Assembly (NCBI GenBank): GCA_945907335.1 | Contig: CAMDSU010000073.1 | Location: 1 to 8,149, forward strand | DNA: 8,149 nt | Source: Bordetella parapertussis | GTDB lineage: Bacteria > Pseudomonadota > Gammaproteobacteria > Burkholderiales > Burkholderiaceae_C | Direction: 5' to 3' | Shown here: positions 1 through 8,120 of the stretch, in pieces | Numbering within the stretch: the stretch's first letter is position 1 | How the letters are laid out: every line of letters begins with the position of its first letter | Made by a program: the position numbers and the translations under genes | The notes under the pieces: generated by a model | Told to the model about the DNA's origin: nothing | What the model saw: only the letters and a program-made list of their open reading frames with translations | Database searches by the model: none

Positions 1-779
<779 letters not shown>

Positions 780-791
780 TCAATTAAAAAA

Positions 792-1082
792 TTATTTTTC
801 GACAACGGCGAAGAGGTCTTCTTCTTTCATGACCAACAACTCATCACCGTCAACTTTGACGGTTTGTCCGCTGTATTTGCCAAACAGCACGCGGTCGCCG
901 ACTTTGACGCTCATCGCGCCGAGGTCGCCCTTGTCGTTTTTCTTGCCGGGGCCAACCGCCAGCACTTCACCTTGGTCAGGCTTTTCTGCGGCGTTGTCCG
1001 GAATGACGATGCCAGAAGCGGTTTTGGTTTCGCTTTCAATGCGTTTGACGATCACGCGATCGTGCAATGGACGAAGTTTCAT
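792..1082 (-). CDS. groES: Co-chaperonin GroES (Hsp10)
   Basis: This is the heptameric lid that caps the GroEL cage in the cytoplasm. The 96-residue length is normal for the family. It opens with [14 protein letters not shown], the characteristic GroES start. The mobile loop that contacts the GroEL apical domain lies at about 16-32 and carries the hydrophobic tripeptide IVI (25-27). The turn around GPGKK (44-48) corresponds to the roof loop region, and [12 protein letters not shown] (61-72) is also typical. The ATG at 1082 is preceded by a clear AGGAG about 7 bases upstream on the minus strand. It is the first gene of the groES-groEL operon and is preceded by a leader of about 100 nt that begins within the CIRCE element, so its expression should respond to HrcA. 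No defects are seen. Confidence 0.98.
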   Translation of the reverse strand: MKLRPLHDRVIVKRIESETKTASGIVIPDNAAEKPDQGEVLAVGPGKKNDKGDLGAMSVKVGDRVLFGKYSGQTVKVDGDELLVMKEEDLFAVVEK

Positions 1083-1163
1083 GGATTCTCCTAATGAAAA
1101 CTAATTACAAGAAAAAAATTGGCACCTGTGGTGCACACACCCAAACCGGAAGAAGATGCATTG

Positions 1164-1190
1164 TTAGCACTCGACCGACTAGAGTGCTAA
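1164..1190. promoter_or_regulatory. CIRCE operator (HrcA binding site) of groESL
   Basis: The sequence shows a perfect 9-bp inverted repeat, TTAGCACTC (1164-1172) and GAGTGCTAA (1182-1190), separated by exactly 9 bases. This matches the CIRCE consensus TTAGCACTC-N9-GAGTGCTAA with no mismatch. It is known as the binding site of the repressor HrcA, whose activity is helped by GroE itself. Its position just at or after the predicted start of groESL transcription (about 1183, minus strand) fits repression by blocking RNA polymerase. The symmetric site could in principle also influence the divergent small gene. Confidence 0.97.
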
Positions 1191-1218
1191 TGATAAGGGT
1201 AAACCTGAGTTATTCAAG
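1190..1218 (-). promoter_or_regulatory. groESL promoter, overlapping sigma-70-like and sigma-32-like elements
   Basis: On the minus strand, TTGAAT (plus-strand 1212-1217) and TATCAT (1190-1195) are separated by 16 bp and form a fair sigma-70 promoter. The same stretch contains CTTGAA (1213-1218), the heat-shock sigma factor -35 core. Twelve bases later comes ACCCTTAT (1193-1200), a partial match to the CCCCATNT heat-shock -10. Transcription from either would begin near 1183, inside the CIRCE. The sequence match is direct; the use of both sigma factors is inference. Confidence 0.6.
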
Positions 1219-1250
1219 TTAAAAACAAAATTTATCTCATTAAGCATGGC

Positions 1251-1277
1251 GAAGCGCTGGTTTTGTGGAAGTGCTTC
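1251..1277 (+). other. Inverted repeat in the upstream region of the small exported protein gene
   Basis: GAAGCGCT (1251-1258) can pair with AGTGCTTC (1270-1277), with an 11-nt loop. The stem has eight pairs, one of them a G-U wobble that exists only in plus-strand RNA. It is followed by A-rich sequence, not a T-tract, so it is not an intrinsic terminator in the plus direction. It lies 67 nt before the ATG at 1344 and may be part of a leader or an operator. The rest of the 261-bp groES to small-gene interval holds only the CIRCE and the groESL promoter. I see no convincing plus-strand promoter in it. Confidence 0.3.
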
Positions 1278-1343
1278 AGAAAAAAATGGCTAAAATGATG
1301 AAGAACAATTGTTATTTTGATTTTTTTAGTAAGCCGACAACCC

Positions 1344-1616
1344 ATGCTGTATTTCGTTAGACATGTCGCTTTGTGTGTTTTGGGGTTTTCCGCCGCCCTG
1401 GCGTTTGCCGGCGACATGTCCGAATGTTCCAAAATCCCAGACAAAGACAAGCGCAATTACTGCATGGCCAGTTATGCCGCCAGCGGTACTTATTGCGAAA
1501 TGATCAAAAGTTATGAAATGCGCCGAGATTGCATGTCCAAGGTGGTGCAAAAACAGCGCGAACTCAGCTACAAGATAGTGAAAAAAACCAAGCCGCCAGA
1601 AGAAGAGGCGAAATAA
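1344..1616 (+). CDS. Small exported protein of unknown function with duplicated CX11C units
   Basis: I do not recognise this gene as a named family. Starting at the ATG at 1344 it encodes 90 residues. An upstream in-frame TTG at 1317 is less likely because the ATG places a signal peptide at the very N-terminus: a short basic start (MLYFVRH), a hydrophobic core (about 8-21), and a plausible signal peptidase site after AFA (20-22). The mature part has four cysteines in two similar units, C-X11-C at CSKIPDKDKRNYC and again at CEMIKSYEMRRDC. The units are separated by ten residues, and Arg and the Cys-Met pair sit at equivalent positions. The C-terminus is highly charged (KKTKPPEEEAK). There is no strong ribosome binding site before 1344. 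The likely location is the periplasm, with the cysteines probably forming disulfides. It diverges from groES and ends 3 bp from the ispB stop codon. Coding status is supported by the signal peptide and the internal repeat. Confidence 0.75.
   Translation: MLYFVRHVALCVLGFSAALAFAGDMSECSKIPDKDKRNYCMASYAASGTYCEMIKSYEMRRDCMSKVVQKQRELSYKIVKKTKPPEEEAK
1581..1610 (-). terminator. Weak candidate terminator for ispB, inside the 3' end of the convergent gene
   Basis: Reading on the minus strand just past the ispB stop, CGCC and GGCG (plus-strand 1607-1610 and 1594-1597) can form a 4-bp stem with a 9-nt loop. After six more bases comes a run of seven T (plus-strand A7, 1581-1587). The stem is short and the T-tract is displaced, so this is only a weak candidate. 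With only 3 bp between the two stop codons, any terminator must lie inside the opposing gene. Confidence 0.22.
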
Positions 1617-1619
1617 TTG

Positions 1620-2606
1620 TCAGCTTTGTCGGTTAAGCAATTGCTCTGCGAGTTCTTCTAGCGAAGATTTATACAAACTCGCAGGTAAAACGGTCAAGGC
1701 ATCAAGTGCCAACTGGGCTTGCGAACCCGCCGCCTCTCGCGTGGCCTGCATCGCACCAGTGTTGCGAACAATCATGGCAATGTCTTGCAAAGCTTGCTCA
1801 TCACCTTGCTCAATCGCATGCTTGATCAGCGCGCATTCTTGTGGGGTGCCGCGTTGCATGGCAAATATCAATGGCAAAGTGGCTTTGCCTTCGCGCAAAT
1901 CGTCGCCCAGGTTTTTGCCCATCAAGGCGGCATCGCCGTCGTAATCCAGCACATCATCGATCACCTGAAAAGCAGTGCCAAGCGCTTGACCATAGTTAGC
2001 GCACGCTTCTTCAATATGTGATTGGCTACCGGTTAAAACGGCAGGCAGTCGCGTGCTGGCTTCAAACAGCTTGGCGGTCTTGCTGCGAATCACGCTGAGG
2101 TAGCCGGCTTCATCCAATGAGGCGTCATGCATGTTCATGAGTTGCATGACTTCGCCTTCGGCAATCACGTTGGTAGCCTCGGCCACGATGTCCAAAATTC
2201 GCATGTTTTGGCATTCCACCATCATTTGGAATGCCCGTGAGTACAAAAAATCGCCAACCAGCACACTGGCTGGGTTGCCAAACAAGGCATTGGCCGTGGG
2301 CTTGCTGCGTCGCAGTTTGGAGTCGTCCACCACATCATCGTGCAGCAAAGTGGCGGTATGTATGAATTCGATGACGGCGGCAAGTTGATGGTGGTCGCTG
2401 CCTTTGTAACCAAGCGCGCCTGCCATCAGCAGCAATAAAACAGGTCGTAAGCGCTTACCACCTGCCAAAATAATGTGTTGCGAGACTTGCCCGACCAGAG
2501 GAACGCCGGAGGACAGGCGCTGCGAAATGATGCGGTCCACGGCAAGCATATCCTGCCCGATGAGACCGGTGACGGCCGTTTGGGGGGAGGAAACTGAAGC
2601 GCTCAA
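1620..2606 (-). CDS. ispB: Octaprenyl (polyprenyl) diphosphate synthase
   Basis: This is a trans-isoprenyl diphosphate synthase that extends farnesyl diphosphate with isopentenyl diphosphate to make the ubiquinone side chain. It shows GGKRLRP at 49-55, the first aspartate-rich motif DDVVD at 90-94, GDFLYSRAFQMM at about 118-129, and the second motif DDVLD at 217-221. These Asp clusters bind magnesium and diphosphate. The small residues before the first motif (TATLLH) fit a long-chain product. The exact chain length (C40) is inferred from homology to IspB. The frame is open up to a GTG at 2672. I prefer the TTG at 2606 (328 residues) because it matches the usual length of about 323, and a TATAAT lies between the two starts. 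The ATG at 2549 would remove the conserved N-terminal helix start. It is divergent from rplU, a common arrangement in proteobacteria. Confidence 0.95.
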   Translation of the reverse strand: MSASVSSPQTAVTGLIGQDMLAVDRIISQRLSSGVPLVGQVSQHIILAGGKRLRPVLLLLMAGALGYKGSDHHQLAAVIEFIHTATLLHDDVVDDSKLRRSKPTANALFGNPASVLVGDFLYSRAFQMMVECQNMRILDIVAEATNVIAEGEVMQLMNMHDASLDEAGYLSVIRSKTAKLFEASTRLPAVLTGSQSHIEEACANYGQALGTAFQVIDDVLDYDGDAALMGKNLGDDLREGKATLPLIFAMQRGTPQECALIKHAIEQGDEQALQDIAMIVRNTGAMQATREAAGSQAQLALDALTVLPASLYKSSLEELAEQLLNRQS

Positions 2607-2630
2607 GGGGTTTTTCTCATGGAAGTTGAA

Positions 2631-2636
2631 ATTATA
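2631..2636 (-). promoter_or_regulatory. ispB: Candidate -10 element of the ispB promoter
   Basis: The minus strand carries a perfect TATAAT here, preceded by TG one base out of the extended -10 position. No good -35 hexamer is seen at 16-18 bp. Initiation would fall near 2624, leaving a leader of about 18 nt before the TTG at 2606. The inverted repeat GGCAA-N4-TTGCC (2637-2650) directly adjoins the -10 on its upstream side and could be an operator. No binding protein can be named. Confidence 0.4.
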
Positions 2637-2686
2637 GGCAACGCATTGCCAAGGCCATGATGGGGGCGGCACAAACCCTTTTTACA

Positions 2687-2695
2687 TGCTAAAAT
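2687..2695 (+). promoter_or_regulatory. Candidate extended -10 promoter of rplU-rpmA
   Basis: TGCTAAAAT fits the extended -10 pattern TGn-TATAAT with one mismatch in the hexamer (TAAAAT, 2690-2695). There is no recognisable -35 at the usual distance, which is tolerable for extended -10 promoters. The expected start is near 2702, giving a leader of about 55 nt before the rplU ATG at 2757. Confidence 0.5.
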
Positions 2696-2699
2696 GTTC

Positions 2700-2751
2700 G
2701 ACTCTGCTGAAATCCGTTGGCAGAGCAAATGAAGAGTCTATCTTTCAGAGG
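2700..2751 (+). promoter_or_regulatory. rplU leader with alternative pairings that include the ribosome binding site
   Basis: GACTCTGC at 2700-2707 has three possible partners. GCAGAG (2720-2725) gives a 6-bp hairpin with CTCTGC, AGAGTC (2733-2738) pairs with GACTCT, and CAGAG (2746-2750) pairs with CTCTG. The third partner overlaps the ribosome binding site AGAGG (2747-2751), which is 5 bases from the ATG. The pairings are read directly from the sequence; a regulatory role is inference. Confidence 0.3.
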
Positions 2752-2756
2752 TTCGT

Positions 2757-3068
2757 ATGTACGCAGTCATAAAAACCGGTGGCAAGCAATATCGCGTGTC
2801 GACCGGCGAAAAAATCAAAGTAGAACAGATCGCTGCGGACGTTGGCCAGGAAATCGTGATTGACCAGGTTTTGGCTGTCGGCAACGGCGCAGAAATCAAG
2901 GTCGGCACACCCCTGGTGTCCGGTGCATCCGTTAAAGCCATGGTCGTTGCCCATGGCAAGCACGACAAAGTGCGCATTTTCAAAATGCGCCGTCGCAAGC
3001 ACTACCAAAAACGTCAGGGCCATCGCCAGCAATTCACTGAATTGCAGATCGCCTCTATCCAAGCCTAA
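2757..3068 (+). CDS. rplU: 50S ribosomal protein L21 (bL21)
   Basis: This is a 23S rRNA-binding protein of the large subunit. The 103-residue length is the standard size. It begins [14 protein letters not shown], the conserved L21 start. Near residues 76-88 it has the basic signature [16 protein letters not shown], followed by a short strand ending in LQIASI, both diagnostic for bacterial L21. The ATG at 2757 is preceded by AGAGG with a 5-base spacer. It is the first gene of the rplU-rpmA pair, and its stop codon overlaps the ribosome binding site of rpmA, so the two are probably translated in concert. No abnormalities are seen. Confidence 0.99.
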   Translation: MYAVIKTGGKQYRVSTGEKIKVEQIAADVGQEIVIDQVLAVGNGAEIKVGTPLVSGASVKAMVVAHGKHDKVRIFKMRRRKHYQKRQGHRQQFTELQIASIQA

Positions 3069-3082
3069 GGAGCACTCACACC

Positions 3083-3340
3083 ATGGCACAGAAAAAAGGC
3101 GGCGGCTCTACGCGCAACGGCCGCGATTCCAACCCCAAGATGCTCGGCGTCAAGGCGTTCGGCGGCGAACACATCACTGCAGGCGCCATCATCGTGCGTC
3201 AACGTGGTACCAAGTTCCACCCCGGCACCAATGTCGGTATCGGCAAAGACCACACCTTGTTTGCTTTGGTAGAAGGCCACGTGTCCTTCTCTATCAAAGG
3301 TTCATTGAACAAGCACATGGTCAATGTGACACCTGCTTAA
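3083..3340 (+). CDS. rpmA: 50S ribosomal protein L27 (bL27)
   Basis: This is a large-subunit protein whose N-terminal tail reaches the peptidyl transferase centre. The 85-residue length is normal. It starts [16 protein letters not shown], the form without the cleaved N-terminal extension found in Firmicutes. It carries the L27 signature [20 protein letters not shown] at about 42-61. A strong AAGGAG (3067-3072) overlaps the rplU stop codon 10 bases before the ATG, and the two genes are 14 bp apart. A terminator-like hairpin follows 18 bp after the stop. No changes in key residues are seen. Confidence 0.99.
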   Translation: MAQKKGGGSTRNGRDSNPKMLGVKAFGGEHITAGAIIVRQRGTKFHPGTNVGIGKDHTLFALVEGHVSFSIKGSLNKHMVNVTPA

Positions 3341-3358
3341 GGTTCACCCACCTCCCTG

Positions 3359-3389
3359 CAAAGCCCCGCTTGCCGGGGCTTTGTTGTTT
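3359..3389 (+). terminator. Intrinsic terminator or attenuator between rpmA and obgE
   Basis: A 10-bp perfect stem, CAAAGCCCCG (3359-3368) with CGGGGCTTTG (3374-3383), closes a 5-nt loop and is followed by TTGTTT. The GC-rich stem is strong, but the T-tract is interrupted, so partial termination is likely. It lies in the 60-bp gap before obgE. I see no good promoter after it, which suggests obgE-proB depend on readthrough or an unseen promoter. Confidence 0.75.
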
Positions 3390-3397
3390 AAGATTGA

Positions 3398-4465
<1,068 letters not shown>

Positions 4466-4485
4466 CTTGCGGGCTTGCCATTGCC

Positions 4486-5622
4486 ATGTCTGACGCCACC
4501 CATCTACTCAAAGACGCCAAGCGCATCGTCGTCAAAGTAGGCTCAAGCCTCGTGACCAACGAAGGCCGCGGCTTGGACGAGCAGGCCATTGGTGAATGGT
4601 GCCGCCAGATCGCCGAGTTGATGCGTTCACCTGAAAAACGCGAAATCATCATGGTCTCCAGCGGCGCGATTGCCGAGGGCATGAAGCGTTTAGGCTGGGC
4701 GACGCGCCCACATGAAGTGCATGAATTGCAAGCCGCTGCTGCGGTGGGGCAAATGGGTTTGGTGCACATGTATGAGACCAAATTGCGCCAACACGGTTTG
4801 GGCAGCGCACAAGTGTTGCTCACCCATGCCGACCTGGCCGACCGCGAGCGTTATTTGAATGCGCGTTCCACGCTAAATACTTTGCTGGCGCACCATGTGC
4901 TGCCAGTCATCAACGAAAACGACACGGTGGTGAACGATGAAATCAAATTCGGCGACAACGACACGCTGGGCGCCTTGGTGGCCAACTTGGTTGAAGCCGA
5001 TGCGCTGGTCATACTGACCGACCAAGCCGGTTTGTTCACTGCCGATCCGCGCAAAGACAGCACCGCTACGCTGGTGCAGCAGGCGCAAGCCGGTGACCCG
5101 GCGTTAGAAGCCATGGCCGGTGGTGCGGGCTCCAGCATCGGGCGCGGTGGCATGCTCACCAAAATTTTGGCGGCCAAACGCGCCGCCGGTTCGGGCGCCA
5201 GCACTGTCATCGCTTGGGGCCGCGAACCAGATGCCTTGCTGCGTTTGTGCGCCGGTGAATCCATTGGCACATTGCTGGTTGCGCCCACACAAAAACAGCA
5301 GGCCCGCAAACAATGGATGGCCGACCATTTGCAATTGCGTGGCTCGATGTTGATTGACGACGGCGCGGTCAACAAACTCACGCGCGAAGGCAAAAGCCTG
5401 TTGCCCATCGGTATGCACAGCGTCAAAGGCGAATTTTCGCGTGGTGACGTGATTGCGATTTGCGATTTGGAAGGCGTGGAACTCGCACGCGGACTGGCCA
5501 ATTACGCCAGTGCCGAATGCCGCTTGCTGTGCAAAAAACCGTCCAGCGAGATTGAAAAATTGCTCGGCTATGTGGCGGAACCCGAGATGGTGCATCGGGA
5601 TAACCTGGTCTTGATGCGATAA
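4486..5622 (+). CDS. proB: Glutamate 5-kinase
   Basis: It phosphorylates L-glutamate with ATP to gamma-glutamyl phosphate, the first and feedback-controlled step of proline synthesis. The 378 residues contain an amino-acid kinase domain (about 11-265) and a C-terminal PUA domain (about 281-365). Visible motifs are [10 protein letters not shown] (15-24), VSSGAIAEG (57-65), AAVGQMGL (85-92), NENDTV (143-148), [13 protein letters not shown] (154-166), [13 protein letters not shown] (177-189) and GRGGMLTKI (219-227). The frame is open upstream to 4363, but that would overlap obgE. The ATG at 4486 gives the conserved length and N-terminus. No good ribosome binding site is present, so translation may be helped by obgE translation ending 20 bp earlier. 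The proA partner is not in this window. Feedback inhibition by proline is known for the family, not shown here. Confidence 0.98.
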   Translation: MSDATHLLKDAKRIVVKVGSSLVTNEGRGLDEQAIGEWCRQIAELMRSPEKREIIMVSSGAIAEGMKRLGWATRPHEVHELQAAAAVGQMGLVHMYETKLRQHGLGSAQVLLTHADLADRERYLNARSTLNTLLAHHVLPVINENDTVVNDEIKFGDNDTLGALVANLVEADALVILTDQAGLFTADPRKDSTATLVQQAQAGDPALEAMAGGAGSSIGRGGMLTKILAAKRAAGSGASTVIAWGREPDALLRLCAGESIGTLLVAPTQKQQARKQWMADHLQLRGSMLIDDGAVNKLTREGKSLLPIGMHSVKGEFSRGDVIAICDLEGVELARGLANYASAECRLLCKKPSSEIEKLLGYVAEPEMVHRDNLVLMR

Positions 5623-5698
5623 GTGATCGTGCAGGACATGGCCTTTTTAAGCCATATCCAGCACCCATGAAACCATGGTGTAGCCCAAGCAAACTGCT

Positions 5699-6259
5699 TT
5701 AAATTTCAGAGTTAGTGCCACCAGCGCCGTTGTCTGGAGCGGATGAGTGACGTACACCTTGGCGCAAAAACGAGCTGCGGGTTTCATGTCTGGGCAAATA
5801 ACGTGACAACTCGGTCAGCGCCATTTCATACACACCGCGTTTGAACTCGACCACAGACTCCAGCGGCACCCAGTATTCATTCCAACGCCAGGCGTCAAAC
5901 TCCGGATGCGTGCTGGCGCGCAAATTCAGCGCATGGTCGGGCACCACCAGTTGCAGCAAAAACCAAATTTGTTTTTGCCCTTTGTAATGGCCGCGCGCAT
6001 CCTTGCGAATGTAGCGGTCCGGCACTTCATAACGCAACCAGTCGCGGGTCCGGGCCACGATGCGCACCTGTTCCGACAACAGTCCCACTTCCTCCTGCAA
6101 TTCTCTGAACAAAGCCTGCTCGGGTGTCTCTCCCCGGTCAATGCCGCCTTGCGGAAACTGCCAACTGTGGGTGCGGATGCGCTTGCCCCAAAAAACCTGG
6201 TTCTTCTGGTTCAGCAGAATGATGCCGACGTTAGGCCGAAAGCCGTCACGGTCAAGCAT
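5699..6259 (-). CDS. rppH: RNA pyrophosphohydrolase (Nudix)
   Basis: It removes pyrophosphate from the 5' triphosphate end of mRNA, which triggers RNase E-dependent decay. The Nudix box is perfect: G38-X5-E44-X7-R52-E53-L-Q-E55-E56-V-G-L60. The start [17 protein letters not shown] and the segment [14 protein letters not shown] (31-44) are typical of RppH, as is [10 protein letters not shown] (93-102). The 186 residues include a C-terminal tail after about 158 (RHETRSSF onward) that is low in conservation and probably disordered. An upstream in-frame TTG at 6265 was rejected because GAGG (plus-strand 6267-6270) sits 7 bases before the ATG at 6259 and would be too close to the TTG. It converges on proB with 76 bp between the stops and diverges from proS. 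I see no strong terminator in the 76 bp. Confidence 0.97.
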   Translation of the reverse strand: MLDRDGFRPNVGIILLNQKNQVFWGKRIRTHSWQFPQGGIDRGETPEQALFRELQEEVGLLSEQVRIVARTRDWLRYEVPDRYIRKDARGHYKGQKQIWFLLQLVVPDHALNLRASTHPEFDAWRWNEYWVPLESVVEFKRGVYEMALTELSRYLPRHETRSSFLRQGVRHSSAPDNGAGGTNSEI

Positions 6260-6289
6260 AATCAAACCTCAAAAATTTCAACTGAGGCC

Positions 6290-6317
6290 ATTATGCACAG
6301 CATCCGGCTGGCATCAA
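6290..6317 (-). promoter_or_regulatory. rppH: Candidate sigma-70 promoter of rppH
   Basis: On the minus strand TTGATG (plus-strand 6312-6317) and CATAAT (6290-6295) are separated by 16 bp, a fair match to the sigma-70 consensus. Initiation would be near 6283, about 24 nt before the rppH ATG. In the opposite direction I could not find a convincing proS promoter in the 115-bp interval. Confidence 0.45.
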
Positions 6318-6374
6318 TACGCCGATAGGTTTCACCCTCAAATAAAGCCACCCAGTTGGCGCACACAGTTACCC

Positions 6375-8117
6375 ATGAAAGCTTCCCAGTTCCTGATTTC
6401 CACCCTCAAAGAAGCGCCGGCAGACGCCGAAGTCGCTAGCCACCAGTTGATGATGCGCGCGGGCATGATCAAAAAACTGGGTGCAGGCATTTACACCTAC
6501 ATGCCCATGGGCTTGCGCGTGATTCGAAAAGTGGAAGCCATCGTGCGCGAGGAAATGAACCGCGCCGCCGCCATCGAGCTGACCATGCCGGTGGTGCAAC
6601 CGGCCGAGCTGTGGCAGGAAACCGGGCGTTTCGAGAAGATGGGCCCCGAGTTGTTGCGCATCAAAGACCGGCACGACCGCGACTACGTGGTGCAGCCGAC
6701 CAGCGAAGAAGTGGTGACCGACATCGCGCGGCAAGAACTTCGCAGCTACAAACAGCTACCGAAAAATTTCTACCAGATACAAACCAAGTTCCGCGACGAG
6801 CGCCGTCCGCGCTTTGGCCTGATGCGCGGGCGCGAGTTCATCATGAAAGACGCGTACAGCTTTGACCGCGACGCGGCCTCGGCGCAAATCAGTTACCAAA
6901 GCATGGCGCAGGCTTACCGCCGCATTTTTGACCGTTTCGGTTTGCGCTACCGCGCCGTGGCGGCTGACAGCGGCGCCATTGGCGGCGACCTGAGCGAAGA
7001 GTTCCAAGTGATTGCCGCCACCGGTGAAGACGCCATCGTGTATTGCCCGAACAGCGATTACGCGGCCAACATGGAAAAAGCCCAGGCGCTGGCGCCTGCT
7101 CAGCCGCGCGGCGAGGCCAGTGCGGCTTGCACGCTGACACCGACACCGGGCAAAAGCACTTGCGAGGACGTGGCGCAGTTGTTGGGCGTGCCGCTGCAAA
7201 CCACGGTCAAGTCGCTGGTCTTGGCGACAGACGACAACAATGACAAAGGCGAAATTGTCAAAAGCCAAGTGTGGTTGCTCTTGGTGCGTGGTGACCATGA
7301 TATGAACGAAGTCAAAGTCGGTAAGCTGCCCGGGTTTGAAAAAGGTTTCCGCTTTGCCACGCTGACCGAGATTGACGAGCACTTCGGCTGCAAGCCCGGT
7401 TACTTAGGACCACTGAAACTGCACAAGCCTTTGAAAATCGTGGCCGACCGTGACGTGGCAGTCATGAGCAACTGGATTTGCGGTGCCAACCTGCCTGATC
7501 ACCACATCACCGGCGTGAACTGGGGCCGCGACCTGCCCGAACCCGACATGGTGGCCGACATACGCAACGTGGTCGAAGGCGATGCCTCGCCCGACGGCAA
7601 AGGCGTGTTGGCGATCGAGCGCGGCATTGAAGTCGGCCATATTTTTTACCTGGGCACCAAATACAGCGCGGCCATGAACGCCACGTTTTTGGCCGAAGAC
7701 GGCAAGCCCCGGCATTTCGAAATGGGTTGTTACGGCATCGGTATCACGCGTTTGCCTGCTGCGGCCATCGAGCAAAACCACGATGCCAAAGGCATCATCT
7801 GGCCGGATGCGCTGGCACCGTTCACTGTGGTGATTTGCCCGATCGGACCCGACCGCAGTCCCGAGGTGAAAGCCGCCGCCGAGGCCTTGTACGCTGAGTT
7901 GCTGCAAGCTGGTGTCGACGTGATGCTGGACGACCGGGGCGAGCGCCCCGGCGCGATGTTCGCCGACTGGGAGTTGATCGGCGTGCCACACCGGGTCACC
8001 ATAGGCGACCGCGGTTTGAAAGAAGGCCAGGTCGAATACCAGCACCGCCGAGATGCCGAGCCTACCAAGGTGGCACTGGCGGAGGTGGCGGGGTTGATCA
8101 AGGGCAAACTCTCTTAA
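6375..8117 (+). CDS. proS: Prolyl-tRNA synthetase, bacterial type with editing insertion
   Basis: It charges tRNA-Pro with proline in the cytoplasm. The 580 residues match the long bacterial form (572 in E. coli). The class II core begins with [15 protein letters not shown]; motif 1 lies around PMGLRVIRK to [10 protein letters not shown] (44-80). Motif 2 includes [17 protein letters not shown] (139-155), and motif 3 is [17 protein letters not shown] (451-467). Between motifs 2 and 3 is the INS editing domain (about 225-390), which hydrolyses mischarged Ala-tRNA-Pro. K279, in TTVKSLVLA, falls at the same number as the E. coli editing lysine, and a GxxxP loop (GYLGP, 342-346) is present. The anticodon-binding domain is at about 475-580. 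The frame is open upstream to 6060, but that part overlaps rppH antisense. The ATG at 6375 gives the conserved N-terminus despite no clear ribosome binding site. Confidence 0.99.
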   Translation: MKASQFLISTLKEAPADAEVASHQLMMRAGMIKKLGAGIYTYMPMGLRVIRKVEAIVREEMNRAAAIELTMPVVQPAELWQETGRFEKMGPELLRIKDRHDRDYVVQPTSEEVVTDIARQELRSYKQLPKNFYQIQTKFRDERRPRFGLMRGREFIMKDAYSFDRDAASAQISYQSMAQAYRRIFDRFGLRYRAVAADSGAIGGDLSEEFQVIAATGEDAIVYCPNSDYAANMEKAQALAPAQPRGEASAACTLTPTPGKSTCEDVAQLLGVPLQTTVKSLVLATDDNNDKGEIVKSQVWLLLVRGDHDMNEVKVGKLPGFEKGFRFATLTEIDEHFGCKPGYLGPLKLHKPLKIVADRDVAVMSNWICGANLPDHHITGVNWGRDLPEPDMVADIRNVVEGDASPDGKGVLAIERGIEVGHIFYLGTKYSAAMNATFLAEDGKPRHFEMGCYGIGITRLPAAAIEQNHDAKGIIWPDALAPFTVVICPIGPDRSPEVKAAAEALYAELLQAGVDVMLDDRGERPGAMFADWELIGVPHRVTIGDRGLKEGQVEYQHRRDAEPTKVALAEVAGLIKGKLS

Positions 8118-8120
8118 TAC

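Noticed and set aside
1304..1313. Perfect 10-bp palindrome AACAATTGTT upstream of the small exported gene
   Set aside because: AT-rich palindromes of this length are expected by chance in AT-rich intergenic DNA, and no second copy or partner site was seen.
4851..5501. 216-residue minus-strand open frame inside proB
   Set aside because: Antisense shadow of an intact, well-conserved glutamate 5-kinase; Ser/Pro-rich composition typical of such shadows.
5638..5680. Short hairpins between proB and rppH (ATGGC/GCCAT at 5638-5655; CCATG/CATGG with flanking pairs at 5662-5680) as a bidirectional terminator
   Set aside because: Stems are about 5-7 bp and neither is followed by a T-tract in either direction; the only T-run is inside the first loop.
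6060..6374. Upstream extension of the proS frame by 105 codons
   Set aside because: It runs antisense through rppH, and the family N-terminus begins at the ATG at 6375.
7404..8045. 213-residue open frame on the minus strand inside proS, and the similar 208-residue frame at 6756-7382
   Set aside because: Both lie antisense to conserved ProRS domains, have His- and Val-rich shadow composition, and show no recognisable motif or start context.
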